Shown one piece after another: positions 55,310 through 63,631 of a stretch of DNA of 64,000 nt. Each line of letters opens with the position of its first letter. Positions within the stretch are counted from its first letter, which is position 1. The notes beneath the pieces are model-generated. The model ran no database searches, had not been told where the DNA came from, and saw only the letters and a program-made list of their open reading frames with translations. Source of the stretch: Bacteroidaceae bacterium (GTDB lineage Bacteria; Bacteroidota; Bacteroidia; Bacteroidales; Bacteroidaceae); the NCBI GenBank assembly GCA_017461605.1, contig JAFTXN010000010.1, forward strand, positions 47,662-111,661. Direction: 5' to 3'. The translations under genes were made by a program, and so were the position numbers.

Positions 55310-58240
55310 TCAATCCCCCGGCCTCTTTTTGGGCTGTTTATATAACTTATATACCAAGTGAAACATAAAGTAGCGCGGGATAACATTTCTGTAGGTCTCG
55401 GTACGTCCTTGCGAGTTGATGGAGTGAGTGATATTGGAAAGTTGGTGCAGAAGGTCAAAGCCATCGATGTAGACGGTCAGATTGATTTTGGGAATATGCT
55501 TAGACAATCGTACATTCCATACGAGGTCGTTGGAGTTGTATGATGCATCTCCGTATCCTCTGCGGCTATAGATGGAAAGATCCGTAGACACCTCAATATC
55601 CCAAAATAGCCGACTGAGGGCGGTCAGCCCATAGTTGAAATCGTAAACACTGAATGTCTCAAAATCAGTTCGTTCGCTGCGTGCATTTCCCCAAGACAAT
55701 GCACCTTTGACCCCAATCTGCGTATTCCCGATTCGATAGCTCAGCTTTAGCGTTTCGTTTAGCGAAGTGTTTAAGACAGAACTCTTTTGGGGAGTTTCTC
55801 CGGTGATAGAGAGCATATCCACACCATGTCTGAATGCCCCATACGTGTTGGTGGAGAAAGTGAAACGGCGTTTCTTGTCAAGTGGCATGGAGTAGTTGAT
55901 GTTACCCTGCATCAGGTAGTTTCCATCAATATTGTATGGTTGGTAATATCGCACACCGGTTTGGGGGTTATAAGAATATCCCCAGGCTATGGCATCTTGC
56001 TTGATGGTGTAACCTGCCGACAATCCGAATGTGCGCTGTTTGCGTGTGCTGTTGTTGGTGTAATTCAAACCCAAGGTGTGCGTATGCGAATTTTTCAAGT
56101 TGGTATTACCATTGTAGACGTATAGAGGATTGTCATTCCTTTCGATTTCGAGAAGGTCGGTCATTTCCGGTGCTGCACCGGTGAGGTGATAGTTGAAAGA
56201 AATGCTACGTTGAAAGTTGTGCCAAGAATGTGTTATGTTCAGTTGGGGCTGTACGAAGAATGTGTTTCTTCGTGATGTGCCATGATAGTTGGAACGTGCA
56301 TATTTCAGATGGTAATGAGTGTAACGCAAAGGTAGGTTAAACACCACTTCCAATTTACGATCGCTCTCTTCTTTTTTCCATCTGGTCCTGATGTCCACTT
56401 CGTGCCAGGTTTCCGTCTGTTCCTGCATGTAACTGTTTTGAGGATCAATGGTGTGGAACAAAAAATCCGCTTCGGAAGGCAATGAGCCTATAACGTGTGT
56501 CGTGTTTTCTCCCCATCCATCCAATCGGTCAAGCCGATGCAGAGCATAGTCATGTTGGGAAAAAGACTGTCCGAAAATATATGTCGGTTGCAATGTGATG
56601 TCATTGGACATAAATGGTAAAAGATAGGTGGTTCCCACATGATAACGCAGATTTCTGTTGGGGTGGTCTTTTATCCATTTGTTACGAAAATCAATTGGCA
56701 TATCCGGAGAGGAGGGATAATCATATCTTTCTTGAACGAAACGTTCGTTCCGATTGTCAGAATAGTTGATACTACTTGCAATGGCAAACATATCGGTTGT
56801 GTTGGGACGCCATCGCCATGTCAGTTCAGCTCCTCCGTTATACTGCCGTCCATTCTCCTTGTTTTCTGAGAGATAACGGTTCAGAGCCAAATGACGCAAC
56901 AGCTCACCTATATTCGGCCGGTAAATGCTGTCAAGTAGTCCGGCACTGACATAGTTTTCGGGATTTTCCTTGAATTCGGCAGAAACGCCATATCCTGAGT
57001 TGTCCCATCTATAATAATTGAAAGAAGGTTTGATTTGGATTGCCATTTTTCCTAATCCATAGCCGGGTTGCACAGGACTGTAAAAGAGGAAATCATGACT
57101 TGTTCCGATGCGAAGATTCTTGCTCCGCTGCCAATTTTCTCCTTTGCTCCACGTGCTCCCTTCGGAAAGAAAGGTTTCACCGGTATTGATAGAGTGATAG
57201 GTGGCGTCCCAATGACGTATTTCTGCACTTCCTTGCAATTTGAACCGTTCGTTTCGGTCTTTCACAAGATAATCCACCCCTCCGTATTTTGTTGTTATAA
57301 TGCCATTAGGCATATTTTCCGGTCGCCATTCATTGTCCTCTCCTGGTTTACGGTTATCATTAAGGTTATTGAAGTTGGCGAAGACCGAAATTCGTGATTG
57401 AGGTGTGAAACGCATGGCAAATAAGCGTGCCATATACCTGTCTTCTGTGCCATAGCCTCCATCAATGTTGGCCACCCAGCCAATACTATATTGTCGTTTC
57501 AGCCGAACATCCATGACATAAGTTTTATCTCCCAAATCCCTAACTCCAAATCTAGAAAGTTCTCCGGTCTTCTCATACACTTTGATGTTCTGTACCATGT
57601 ATGAGGGAAGATTGTCAAGCATCAGTTCATTGTTCCCTCTGAAAAAATCTTCACCATTGAGTTGCAAACTTTCGATTTGTTTACCATTGACCAATATGCA
57701 TCCATTATCTTTTAATTCAGCCCCCGGCAGTTGCTTGATAAGGGCATCAAGCATTGATCCTTCAGCCAATTGGAAAGCATCTGCATTATAGACCAAAGTG
57801 TCGCCTTTTGAATAAATTTTGATACGTGTGGCTTTTACGACAGCTTCACCCAGTTGCTGTTCCTTCATTTTTTTGTTCAAGAGAATATCCCCTGTGTAAC
57901 GAAGACCATTTGTTCTCCCTCTTGCGGCAATGCTGTCGATGGCAAGATATCCGGTTTCATATCCGTCTGCTTCCACTCGGATGATATAATAACCGCCTAA
58001 TCGCGGAATACCGAAGCAATACTCATAATTAACACCACCGTATGCCAAGGGCACTTGTGTATTTATGATTGAATCGACAACAACTCCATCAGGCCTCTCC
58101 AGAAAAACATTGGCTCCGGTAATGGCATGTTTTGTCAAGCGATTGTTGATATTTCCGTAGATGTATTGAATGTTTTTGTCTTGTGCAAAAGCAGAGAAAC
58201 CAAAGAATAGCAACAAAAGGAAGTTTACAACCTTTTTCAT
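55310..58240 (-). CDS. Outer membrane beta-barrel protein with plug domain (OMP-2)
   Basis: The 976-aa paralogue of OMP-1 has a signal peptide (VVNFLLLLFFGFSAFA), an N-terminal regulatory domain (YIYGNINNRLTKHAITGANV), the plug (MLDALIKQLPGAELKDNG, SLQLNGEDFFRGNNELMLDN) and a barrel ending FMFHLVYKLYKQPKKRPGD. Both proteins share QLAEGSMLD and the KQPKK tail, so they arose by duplication and may form a pair for one ligand. It directly follows the peptide precursor gene (65 nt). Confidence 0.85.
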   Translation of the reverse strand: MKKVVNFLLLLFFGFSAFAQDKNIQYIYGNINNRLTKHAITGANVFLERPDGVVVDSIINTQVPLAYGGVNYEYCFGIPRLGGYYIIRVEADGYETGYLAIDSIAARGRTNGLRYTGDILLNKKMKEQQLGEAVVKATRIKIYSKGDTLVYNADAFQLAEGSMLDALIKQLPGAELKDNGCILVNGKQIESLQLNGEDFFRGNNELMLDNLPSYMVQNIKVYEKTGELSRFGVRDLGDKTYVMDVRLKRQYSIGWVANIDGGYGTEDRYMARLFAMRFTPQSRISVFANFNNLNDNRKPGEDNEWRPENMPNGIITTKYGGVDYLVKDRNERFKLQGSAEIRHWDATYHSINTGETFLSEGSTWSKGENWQRSKNLRIGTSHDFLFYSPVQPGYGLGKMAIQIKPSFNYYRWDNSGYGVSAEFKENPENYVSAGLLDSIYRPNIGELLRHLALNRYLSENKENGRQYNGGAELTWRWRPNTTDMFAIASSINYSDNRNERFVQERYDYPSSPDMPIDFRNKWIKDHPNRNLRYHVGTTYLLPFMSNDITLQPTYIFGQSFSQHDYALHRLDRLDGWGENTTHVIGSLPSEADFLFHTIDPQNSYMQEQTETWHEVDIRTRWKKEESDRKLEVVFNLPLRYTHYHLKYARSNYHGTSRRNTFFVQPQLNITHSWHNFQRSISFNYHLTGAAPEMTDLLEIERNDNPLYVYNGNTNLKNSHTHTLGLNYTNNSTRKQRTFGLSAGYTIKQDAIAWGYSYNPQTGVRYYQPYNIDGNYLMQGNINYSMPLDKKRRFTFSTNTYGAFRHGVDMLSITGETPQKSSVLNTSLNETLKLSYRIGNTQIGVKGALSWGNARSERTDFETFSVYDFNYGLTALSRLFWDIEVSTDLSIYSRRGYGDASYNSNDLVWNVRLSKHIPKINLTVYIDGFDLLHQLSNITHSINSQGRTETYRNVIPRYFMFHLVYKLYKQPKKRPGD

Positions 58241-58305
58241 AATATAATCTTTTGTCTATTTCGATATTTGCAGGTGGAGAATTCCCCACCTGCAAAGACA
58301 AATAA

Positions 58306-58587
58306 TTAGAAATGAAAAGTTCCACCAAGCAAGGCCTGCATATTACTACTTGTACCTGTTGGAGAAGGTGTTGTAGTAGTTGTCGTGGTTGTAATGGGAG
58401 GTGTAACCACTCCACATTTGCAGTTCTTCAGATTAACCTCAATATCACATAGGATATTGCTTAACGGATTCTCACTTTCTGTTGAAGCTAAGGCACAGAA
58501 ACCTCCTCTGAGTTCACCCTCGGCTTCTTTCACAATTGTAGGTATCTCAACTCTGAGATCTACAAGTTTTGCTTTTTGAATTCTCAT
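58306..58587 (-). CDS. RiPP precursor peptide with GG leader
   Basis: This 93-aa peptide has a leader of 29 residues ending EGELRGG, a double-glycine site matched by the C39 exporter. The predicted core (residues 30-93) starts FCALAS and contains Cys at 31, 47, 56 and 58, a Pro/Thr/Ser-rich tract with eight consecutive Thr (66-73), and a second GG (88-89) before the terminal TFHF. The leader style fits the GG-Bacteroidales precursors (TIGR04149-like). It lies 41 nt after the radical SAM gene in the same direction, so it is the probable substrate. Which residues are modified cannot be told from sequence. Confidence 0.8.
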   Translation of the reverse strand: MRIQKAKLVDLRVEIPTIVKEAEGELRGGFCALASTESENPLSNILCDIEVNLKNCKCGVVTPPITTTTTTTTPSPTGTSSNMQALLGGTFHF

Positions 58588-58628
58588 TTTGTTTTTATTT
58601 TAAAAGTTAAACATATATGAAGTATATA

Positions 58629-59924
58629 CTACTTCCTAACGATAAGTTTTTGTTTGAGACGTTTTTCTACAAAATTTTCTTTCTCTTTCTTTGTCCAACC
58701 TTTTAAGCAAGTATTTTCGCTACTTGCTTCTAATTTTAATTGAGAACATCCTCCAAAACATATTGGAAATATCTCACATTGCTTGCAAACGTTAAATCCA
58801 TTTTTCAAATCCATTCGCTTAAAGAACTTTGAATTCCATAAAATTTCTCCATTATCGGTTAGGATTCCCTCTCTTTGGCTACTACTAAAATTTCGAGCTG
58901 TACACTTAAATACATCCCCATTATGGTTGATAACAACTTTGTTGCTATATTCGGCATAACATCTATACTTTGAATACAAAGTATTCCACATGACATTTAG
59001 CCCCTGTTCCATGAAATTTAAGGCAATCTTTTCGATTTTTTCAACAACTTCAACATTATGTTTGTCTTGCCAAACTTGTTGAAAGTCAAAAATAATGTAT
59101 GTTTTCTCTTCTTTATCTAACTCCCTAAAAGTGTCGATAATATCTACTATGCTATCAATATTGTCTTTTGTGAAATTCACACGAACAGTGACAAAAATTC
59201 TTTTTCTCAGCAGAAGATTTATATTTTTAACTATAATATCATATGTTGGCTTCCCATTTTTTGTGCTACGTACTCTATTGTGCATACATTTATTGCCATC
59301 TAGTGTAATCTGAAAAGCAATATTGGGGGTATAACTTAATAACTCTTCTACCATCTGTGGGGTTAGAAGAACTGCGTTTGTTGTAAAATGAACTGAGTAT
59401 TTAATACCATATTGTGTACAATTCTCCTTGATAAATTCCATTAAAGATTTTACCACATTAGTATAACAGATCAAAGGTTCACCTCCAAAGAAGTCGATAT
59501 TGAAATTCTGAAGATCTTGATTAGTGATAACACTTAGGATGTATTTTTTTATTTTATCCAAGGTTGGTTCTTGTAAAACTTCTCCAGCTTTATGCTCCTC
59601 ATAACAATACCAACAATTTAGGTTACATGCCATTGTTGGAATAATCGTTATACTGTAATTGGAATTGGAGCTTTCGGCCTTTTCCCATTTAGTTATGATA
59701 TTAGCAACCTCATCTGTATCTTTATCTATGATTATCTCTCGTTCCAATAAGGTATTGAATAATGTAGGATGGATAGCTTCTAATTCGTCTATGTTTTCTA
59801 TGTACTTCTGAATTAGCTTTGCTATGGAAGTATCCAAAACAAGAGTTTGTTCATTAGCAATGTTATGCAACAATACATTCACTGTATTGTCAATAAAGAA
59901 ATTGTACTTGCTGAATTTTTTCAT
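58629..59924 (-). CDS. Radical SAM/SPASM peptide-modifying enzyme
   Basis: The 431-aa protein has an N-terminal recognition-like region (residues 1-90), the radical SAM motif C100-x3-C104-x2-C107 in MACNLNCWYCYEE, FFGGEPL, and a C-terminal SPASM region with auxiliary-cluster cysteines (RCYAEYSNKVVINHNGDVFK, CKQCEIFPICFGGCSQ). Enzymes of this class install thioether, C-C or epimerised residues in peptides. The start is ATG 59924; a TTG eight codons upstream overlaps the glycosyltransferase stop. The neighbouring precursor with four Cys suggests thioether or other Cys-linked chemistry; this is inference. Confidence 0.88.
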   Translation of the reverse strand: MKKFSKYNFFIDNTVNVLLHNIANEQTLVLDTSIAKLIQKYIENIDELEAIHPTLFNTLLEREIIIDKDTDEVANIITKWEKAESSNSNYSITIIPTMACNLNCWYCYEEHKAGEVLQEPTLDKIKKYILSVITNQDLQNFNIDFFGGEPLICYTNVVKSLMEFIKENCTQYGIKYSVHFTTNAVLLTPQMVEELLSYTPNIAFQITLDGNKCMHNRVRSTKNGKPTYDIIVKNINLLLRKRIFVTVRVNFTKDNIDSIVDIIDTFRELDKEEKTYIIFDFQQVWQDKHNVEVVEKIEKIALNFMEQGLNVMWNTLYSKYRCYAEYSNKVVINHNGDVFKCTARNFSSSQREGILTDNGEILWNSKFFKRMDLKNGFNVCKQCEIFPICFGGCSQLKLEASSENTCLKGWTKKEKENFVEKRLKQKLIVRK

Positions 59925-59931
59925 TTCGTAG

Positions 59932-62310
59932 TTATTTTTGTTCAATTAATAAAAGTGTAAGCATAGAGACTGAAGCTACAGGATTACATAGTCCGCTTTC
60001 CCAATACATGGCGTTTTGTGGGAACGTCTGCTTAAAGTCTATACATTTGCTTAATGATAGCTCCCAGTCACTTAAGTCATATTTATTTTCCATAAAATCT
60101 ATTAGCATTAAAGCTAAAGTGATTGCTTCTGAGTTGTTGCTATTTTCAATTATAGTCTTTGAGGACATTAATAGTTCCTCTATAAAGCTCTGACTCCACG
60201 CAAACTTTTCTTTCCTTTTAAATGAGTATTTTAAACGGGCAGCACAATAACATAGCAGTCCCTTGATATCATTTTCTTCTAATCTATGCGGACTACATTT
60301 ATTTACATTTTGGTCAATTTTTGATAATATGGTCTCAGGGTAATCGTCTAAAAACTTCTTCTCATACAAGTATAAAATACTCCATCCGATACCCAATAAA
60401 CCCTCTTCGAAATTTAAAGGTAAAAAATCTTCTTTTATGGCTTGTTCTATTTGTTCCCACAAATCAGAAGCAAGATCGTCCCAAAGACTACAGCCGCAAT
60501 ATCGGGAATAGTGTTCAAACCATATAAGATGTCCCATTTTTCCCTTGTAGAGTCCATAATAGCGTGGTGTATTCTTTTGTAAGAATATAGCTATTTTTGG
60601 TAACAAATTTAGTGTGGTATCTGATATTCTCACTAGATTCTTTAACCTTATGTTTTGATGATACTGCATTACATCTATAAAATCTTTAGTAAAGATTTTA
60701 TTATAGTATTTTTTTAGTTCGTTAAATTGTGATTGTTTTTTCTTGAACAATTTATTTGCTTCAAGATATAGAGGCCTATTTATAACTATTGCTGCCGCCT
60801 CTGCTGCATACTTCCAAAATGAAGAGAATAAAAGTCGGGAGATCCATAAATAGTTGAAAACTTCGGCGACATTATAATGTTTGTATGGTGCTTCTTCTCT
60901 GTAAATATGTCCTATTACAACATTTTTTAATAATGTACATTTTCCTCCCTCCATCCAGACTTTTAGGCTGATGTATGCTTCGTCAGAACCATAGTATTCT
61001 AACCCCTCTAATCCTCGTAAGTACTTCCAATACTGGCAGCTTGCGGCGTAGCCTGCCCCTAAAACGAAAGGTATTGTTTCTTCCAATTCATTAGGTAATT
61101 GCTCAAAGGTGTTCCATTTGATATCTGGTAAATAAGTATTTTTAAGGCATGGCATAAAAGCCCCAAAGCAACAACTTTTATCTTGAGAAATAATAGTTCC
61201 ATCTTTCCTTTTACTGAGAAATAATCCTTGGCAACAAAGTAACTGACGTTCGTTTTCTATAAGTTTATTTATAATTTTTATAGCCCAATCCTCTTCATAG
61301 AAACGCATATGGGCATCCAACAAAAGAAAATATGGAGTTTTACATAATTTAATTCCTAAATCACGTGAAGCTGCAACTCCTTTTCGTTTGCGGTTAAGTA
61401 TGTAATAAACTTGCAAATCTTTGACCATCTCTTGATAGTCGACACCATCGATTGAACAATCATTTATTACAATAATATCTGCAGTATCTTTAATGGTATT
61501 ACGGATGCTCTCAATAGTTAAAAGAACTTCTTCACCTTCATTGAGAAATGGAATAATAATGCTTAATTGTTTACCCCGATTTTCTATTTGAGGCATTTTA
61601 TATCCAATGTTGTATGATACTGCTAGATGTGTTCTTATATGTTCTTGTACTTGATGAGTTTTAGAAAACATTTCATCACGATGACAAGATGTAATTTGAG
61701 CGTTTGAATATCTATATTTAATAAGAGTAGTCGGAATAATATGAATTTTGAGTCCTTCCATTAAAATACGTGTCCAAAAACGATAGTCCTCTGCATAAAT
61801 AAAGTCTTCTTCATAATTAATGCTATGTTCGAGTATACTTTCCCGATTGAAAATACTTGCGGGGTTCGCGACAAGATTCGCTTCCATCATTAGTTCCAAA
61901 GTGCATTCATATATTTCTTTAGCAGGTGTGAAAACAAATCTCTCATCAATATATTTTAAAGCCCCTGCCATAACATCCACCTCCGGATGTTCTTCCATAT
62001 ATTTATATTGTATGGCTAAGCGCTCCGGCAACATGACATCGTCAGCATCCATGCGTGCGATATATTTGCCTTTGGCTTCGCTCAGTAGGAGATTGAGCGA
62101 GGCGATATAGTCGTGTTTGTTCTTAATCAATCTGATACGTGGGTCATGATAAGATTCCACAATTTCCACACTTTCGTCTGTTGAACCATCATCAACAATG
62201 AGTAGCTCAAAGTCGGTAAAAGTCTGAGCCAATATGCTGTCGATGCATTCACGTAGATATCGTGATGCATTATACATGGGCATGCAGACACTGATAGGCA
62301 AATTTTTCAT
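59932..62310 (-). CDS. Double glycosyltransferase fused to a LanC-like domain
   Basis: The 792-aa protein contains two GT2 domains: residues ~4-215 (ISVCMPMYNASRYLRE, DDGSTDES, RMDADD at 87-91) and ~245-500 (QLSIIIPFLNEGEEVL, INDCSIDG, LLDAHMRF). The last ~200 residues look like a LanC/alpha-toroid domain (YYGLYKGKMGHLIWFEHYS, NFEEGLLGIGWSILYLYEKK, GLLCYCAARL, GLCNPVASVSML). The usual LanC Cys-His zinc motif is not obvious, so the toroid may bind the peptide rather than form lanthionine. It heads the operon and is clearly AT-rich. Glycosylation of the Thr-rich core is the best guess. Confidence 0.8.
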   Translation of the reverse strand: MKNLPISVCMPMYNASRYLRECIDSILAQTFTDFELLIVDDGSTDESVEIVESYHDPRIRLIKNKHDYIASLNLLLSEAKGKYIARMDADDVMLPERLAIQYKYMEEHPEVDVMAGALKYIDERFVFTPAKEIYECTLELMMEANLVANPASIFNRESILEHSINYEEDFIYAEDYRFWTRILMEGLKIHIIPTTLIKYRYSNAQITSCHRDEMFSKTHQVQEHIRTHLAVSYNIGYKMPQIENRGKQLSIIIPFLNEGEEVLLTIESIRNTIKDTADIIVINDCSIDGVDYQEMVKDLQVYYILNRKRKGVAASRDLGIKLCKTPYFLLLDAHMRFYEEDWAIKIINKLIENERQLLCCQGLFLSKRKDGTIISQDKSCCFGAFMPCLKNTYLPDIKWNTFEQLPNELEETIPFVLGAGYAASCQYWKYLRGLEGLEYYGSDEAYISLKVWMEGGKCTLLKNVVIGHIYREEAPYKHYNVAEVFNYLWISRLLFSSFWKYAAEAAAIVINRPLYLEANKLFKKKQSQFNELKKYYNKIFTKDFIDVMQYHQNIRLKNLVRISDTTLNLLPKIAIFLQKNTPRYYGLYKGKMGHLIWFEHYSRYCGCSLWDDLASDLWEQIEQAIKEDFLPLNFEEGLLGIGWSILYLYEKKFLDDYPETILSKIDQNVNKCSPHRLEENDIKGLLCYCAARLKYSFKRKEKFAWSQSFIEELLMSSKTIIENSNNSEAITLALMLIDFMENKYDLSDWELSLSKCIDFKQTFPQNAMYWESGLCNPVASVSMLTLLLIEQK

Positions 62311-62363
62311 AGAGTGATATTTCTCGCAAATGTTGTGATTTTTCAAACGATATATGCAAATCC

Positions 62364-62392
62364 GAGTACGCAAGTGAGTACCCATTTTTCAA
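62364..62392. repeat. 29-bp repeat shared by two leaders (copy 2)
   Basis: It is identical to 48131-48159. On the minus strand it begins ATGGGTACTCACTTGCGTAC, so it offers an in-frame ATG 25 codons before the chosen glycosyltransferase start. The conserved position in a second, unrelated leader argues that it is a regulatory sequence rather than the true start. Confidence 0.85.
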
Positions 62393-62435
62393 TCGTCTTG
62401 ATATCAGGGAATTGTGATTTTGTTTTGAGGCGTGG

Positions 62436-62464
62436 TTTTACAAATCGTTTACAGAGAGTTTACA
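62436..62464 (+). promoter_or_regulatory. Phased GTTTACA boxes in the RiPP operon leader
   Basis: TTTTACA (62436-62442), GTTTACA (62447-62453) and GTTTACA (62458-62464) are spaced by 11 bp, on the same helix face. The orientation is opposite to that at 48701-48728. They may bind the same regulator. Confidence 0.5.
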
Positions 62465-62495
62465 AGAAAAGATGAGCGATGATGCCTTTCTTGGC

Positions 62496-62506
62496 ATACC
62501 TCCTGC
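62496..62506. promoter_or_regulatory. Second conserved leader block (copy 2)
   Basis: ATACCTCCTGC with GATGCCTTT at 62481-62489 repeats the arrangement at 48231-48267. The minus strand reads GCAGGAGGTATG, and a 19-codon frame (MPRKASSLIFSCKLSVNDL) begins at that ATG, one nt after the AGGAGGT. Confidence 0.4.
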
Positions 62507-62663
62507 CACGAACATCCCCTGCTGGTACGCCGTTTTCGCGTTGCCGATGAAGAGAGACCGGAATGATGAATGAAGTTTTCATGGAATGTTGGATAAAGAT
62601 TGATATATTGGTTGTGTATTTTTCCGGTGAGGGATATTGTTTTTATACATCTCATTCCCATGG

Positions 62664-62728
62664 CGAAGTTACGGACGTCTTCAAGAAGACTCGGTAAATT
62701 TTTGTAAATTTGTTGACAACAACGGTAA
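62664..62728 (-). promoter_or_regulatory. Conserved 65-nt promoter block (copy 2)
   Basis: On the minus strand it has ACCGTTGTTGTCA, ATTTACAAAAATTTACCGAG and TAACTTCG at the -7 position (62671-62664). It matches 48456-48520 at 50 of 65 positions with no gaps. It should drive the RiPP operon, leaving a leader of about 350 nt before the glycosyltransferase. Confidence 0.7.
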
Positions 62729-63294
62729 ACGAAAAATGCATTTTTTCCTTGTTTTTCATGTTTTCATGTTTCTTCGTGCCTACTTGTGGATGTTTTCATG
62801 ATGCATGGATGTTTTGTGCTAATACAGCAGCCCACTCGTGCTGCTAAGAACTTGTTGGTTGTATCAGCTCCGATGATGATGCCCGATGTTGCATTTTGCA
62901 CTTCTGTCCTGAGGAGTGTGCCGGTTGTAGGATGTTACGCGCCAATGACTGACTTGGGTAAAACCTGTGTAATCATGCTAATATAATTCCAAGTATATGC
63001 GCGCACGTGCACGCGCTTGGATTTTTCAGTCATACTGCCCTACTGCCATTTTCACCCTCAGAACTCAGAATGTCAAACGATTGCAACATGGCAGCAACTA
63101 TGGCAGCAACTACATTCTTCTGCCATAACTGCGACTATTTATGGCTAAAGGCAAGCACGAATAACCTATCATCTTCGTGCTGAACACGTTTCATTTCGTT
63201 CTGTCTGTTAAGAATTCATCAACTGATGACAGAGAGAAGACATAGTGGCAACGCGGCACGCAATATGTGCGCCGGCACCGAATTTGTCACATAA
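62729..63294. other. Non-coding stretch at the right border of the cluster
   Basis: No gene is supported. It contains an imperfect palindrome (GCGCGCACGTGCACGCGC at about 63000-63017) flanked by CCAAG and TTGG and followed by ATTTTT, which could be a terminator, and repeats of ATGGCAGCAACT near 63089-63112. These resemble sequences seen next to Bacteroidetes mobile elements, but this is a memory-based impression. Confidence 0.4.
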
Positions 63295-63579
63295 ATGGGC
63301 AAGGCTCAGCCAAACAATCGTATTTTTTCTTATCCATTGCCATTGGTGAAAGAATTGGAAATTTCTTTCTATTTTTGTAAACCGTACCATTCTTGGGAAC
63401 GTGGAGCCAATGAGAATATGAACGGTCTCATCAGGCAATACATCCCCAAAGGAACGGACTTCAATGGAATAACCGATGAGTTTGTTGCCTGGGTTGAAGA
63501 AAAATTGAACAACAGGCCCAGAAAGAGGCTTGGTTATCTCACACCAAATGAGAAATTTAATTTATTATTAACCAATTAG
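63295..63579 (+). pseudogene. IS30-type transposase, C-terminal fragment
   Basis: The open frame of 94 codons ends with a good match to the C-terminus of IS30 transposases: FYFCKPYHSWERGANENMNG (containing the last Glu of the DDE triad in WERG.NEN), LIRQYIPKGTDF, and NNRPRKRLGYLTPNEKF. The first about 18 residues do not fit the family, so the left part of the gene is missing and joined to other sequence. It therefore cannot be an active transposase. It marks a past insertion at the cluster border. Confidence 0.8.
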
Positions 63580-63589
63580 AATTCGATTG

Positions 63590-63611
63590 CATTTGCAAGT
63601 TAAATTCGCCG
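63590..63611 (+). repeat. Possible right terminal repeat of the IS30-type element
   Basis: GCATTTGCAAGTTAAATTCG lies 10-30 nt after the transposase stop, where the right end of such an element is expected. The left end is absent, so the call rests on position and a resemblance to IS30-family ends of Bacteroides. Confidence 0.35.
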
Positions 63612-63631
63612 TACAAAAAACGATCTAAAAC

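Noticed and set aside
54000-58240. SusC/SusD-type glycan uptake system
   Set aside because: There is no SusD gene and no glycoside hydrolase nearby; the barrels lie in a peptide operon.
59932-62310. True lantibiotic cyclase activity
   Set aside because: LanC-like fold pattern without visible zinc ligands, and no LanB or LanM dehydratase in the operon.
62311-62385. Start of the glycosyltransferase at 62385 inside the 29-bp repeat
   Set aside because: The GT2 domain begins at MKNLPISVCMP (62310), and the extra 25 residues come from a sequence also found in an unrelated leader.
62449-62661. A 70-aa gene in the RiPP operon leader
   Set aside because: It has no homologous look, and the conserved blocks at this place fit a regulatory leader better. 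A short leader peptide remains possible.
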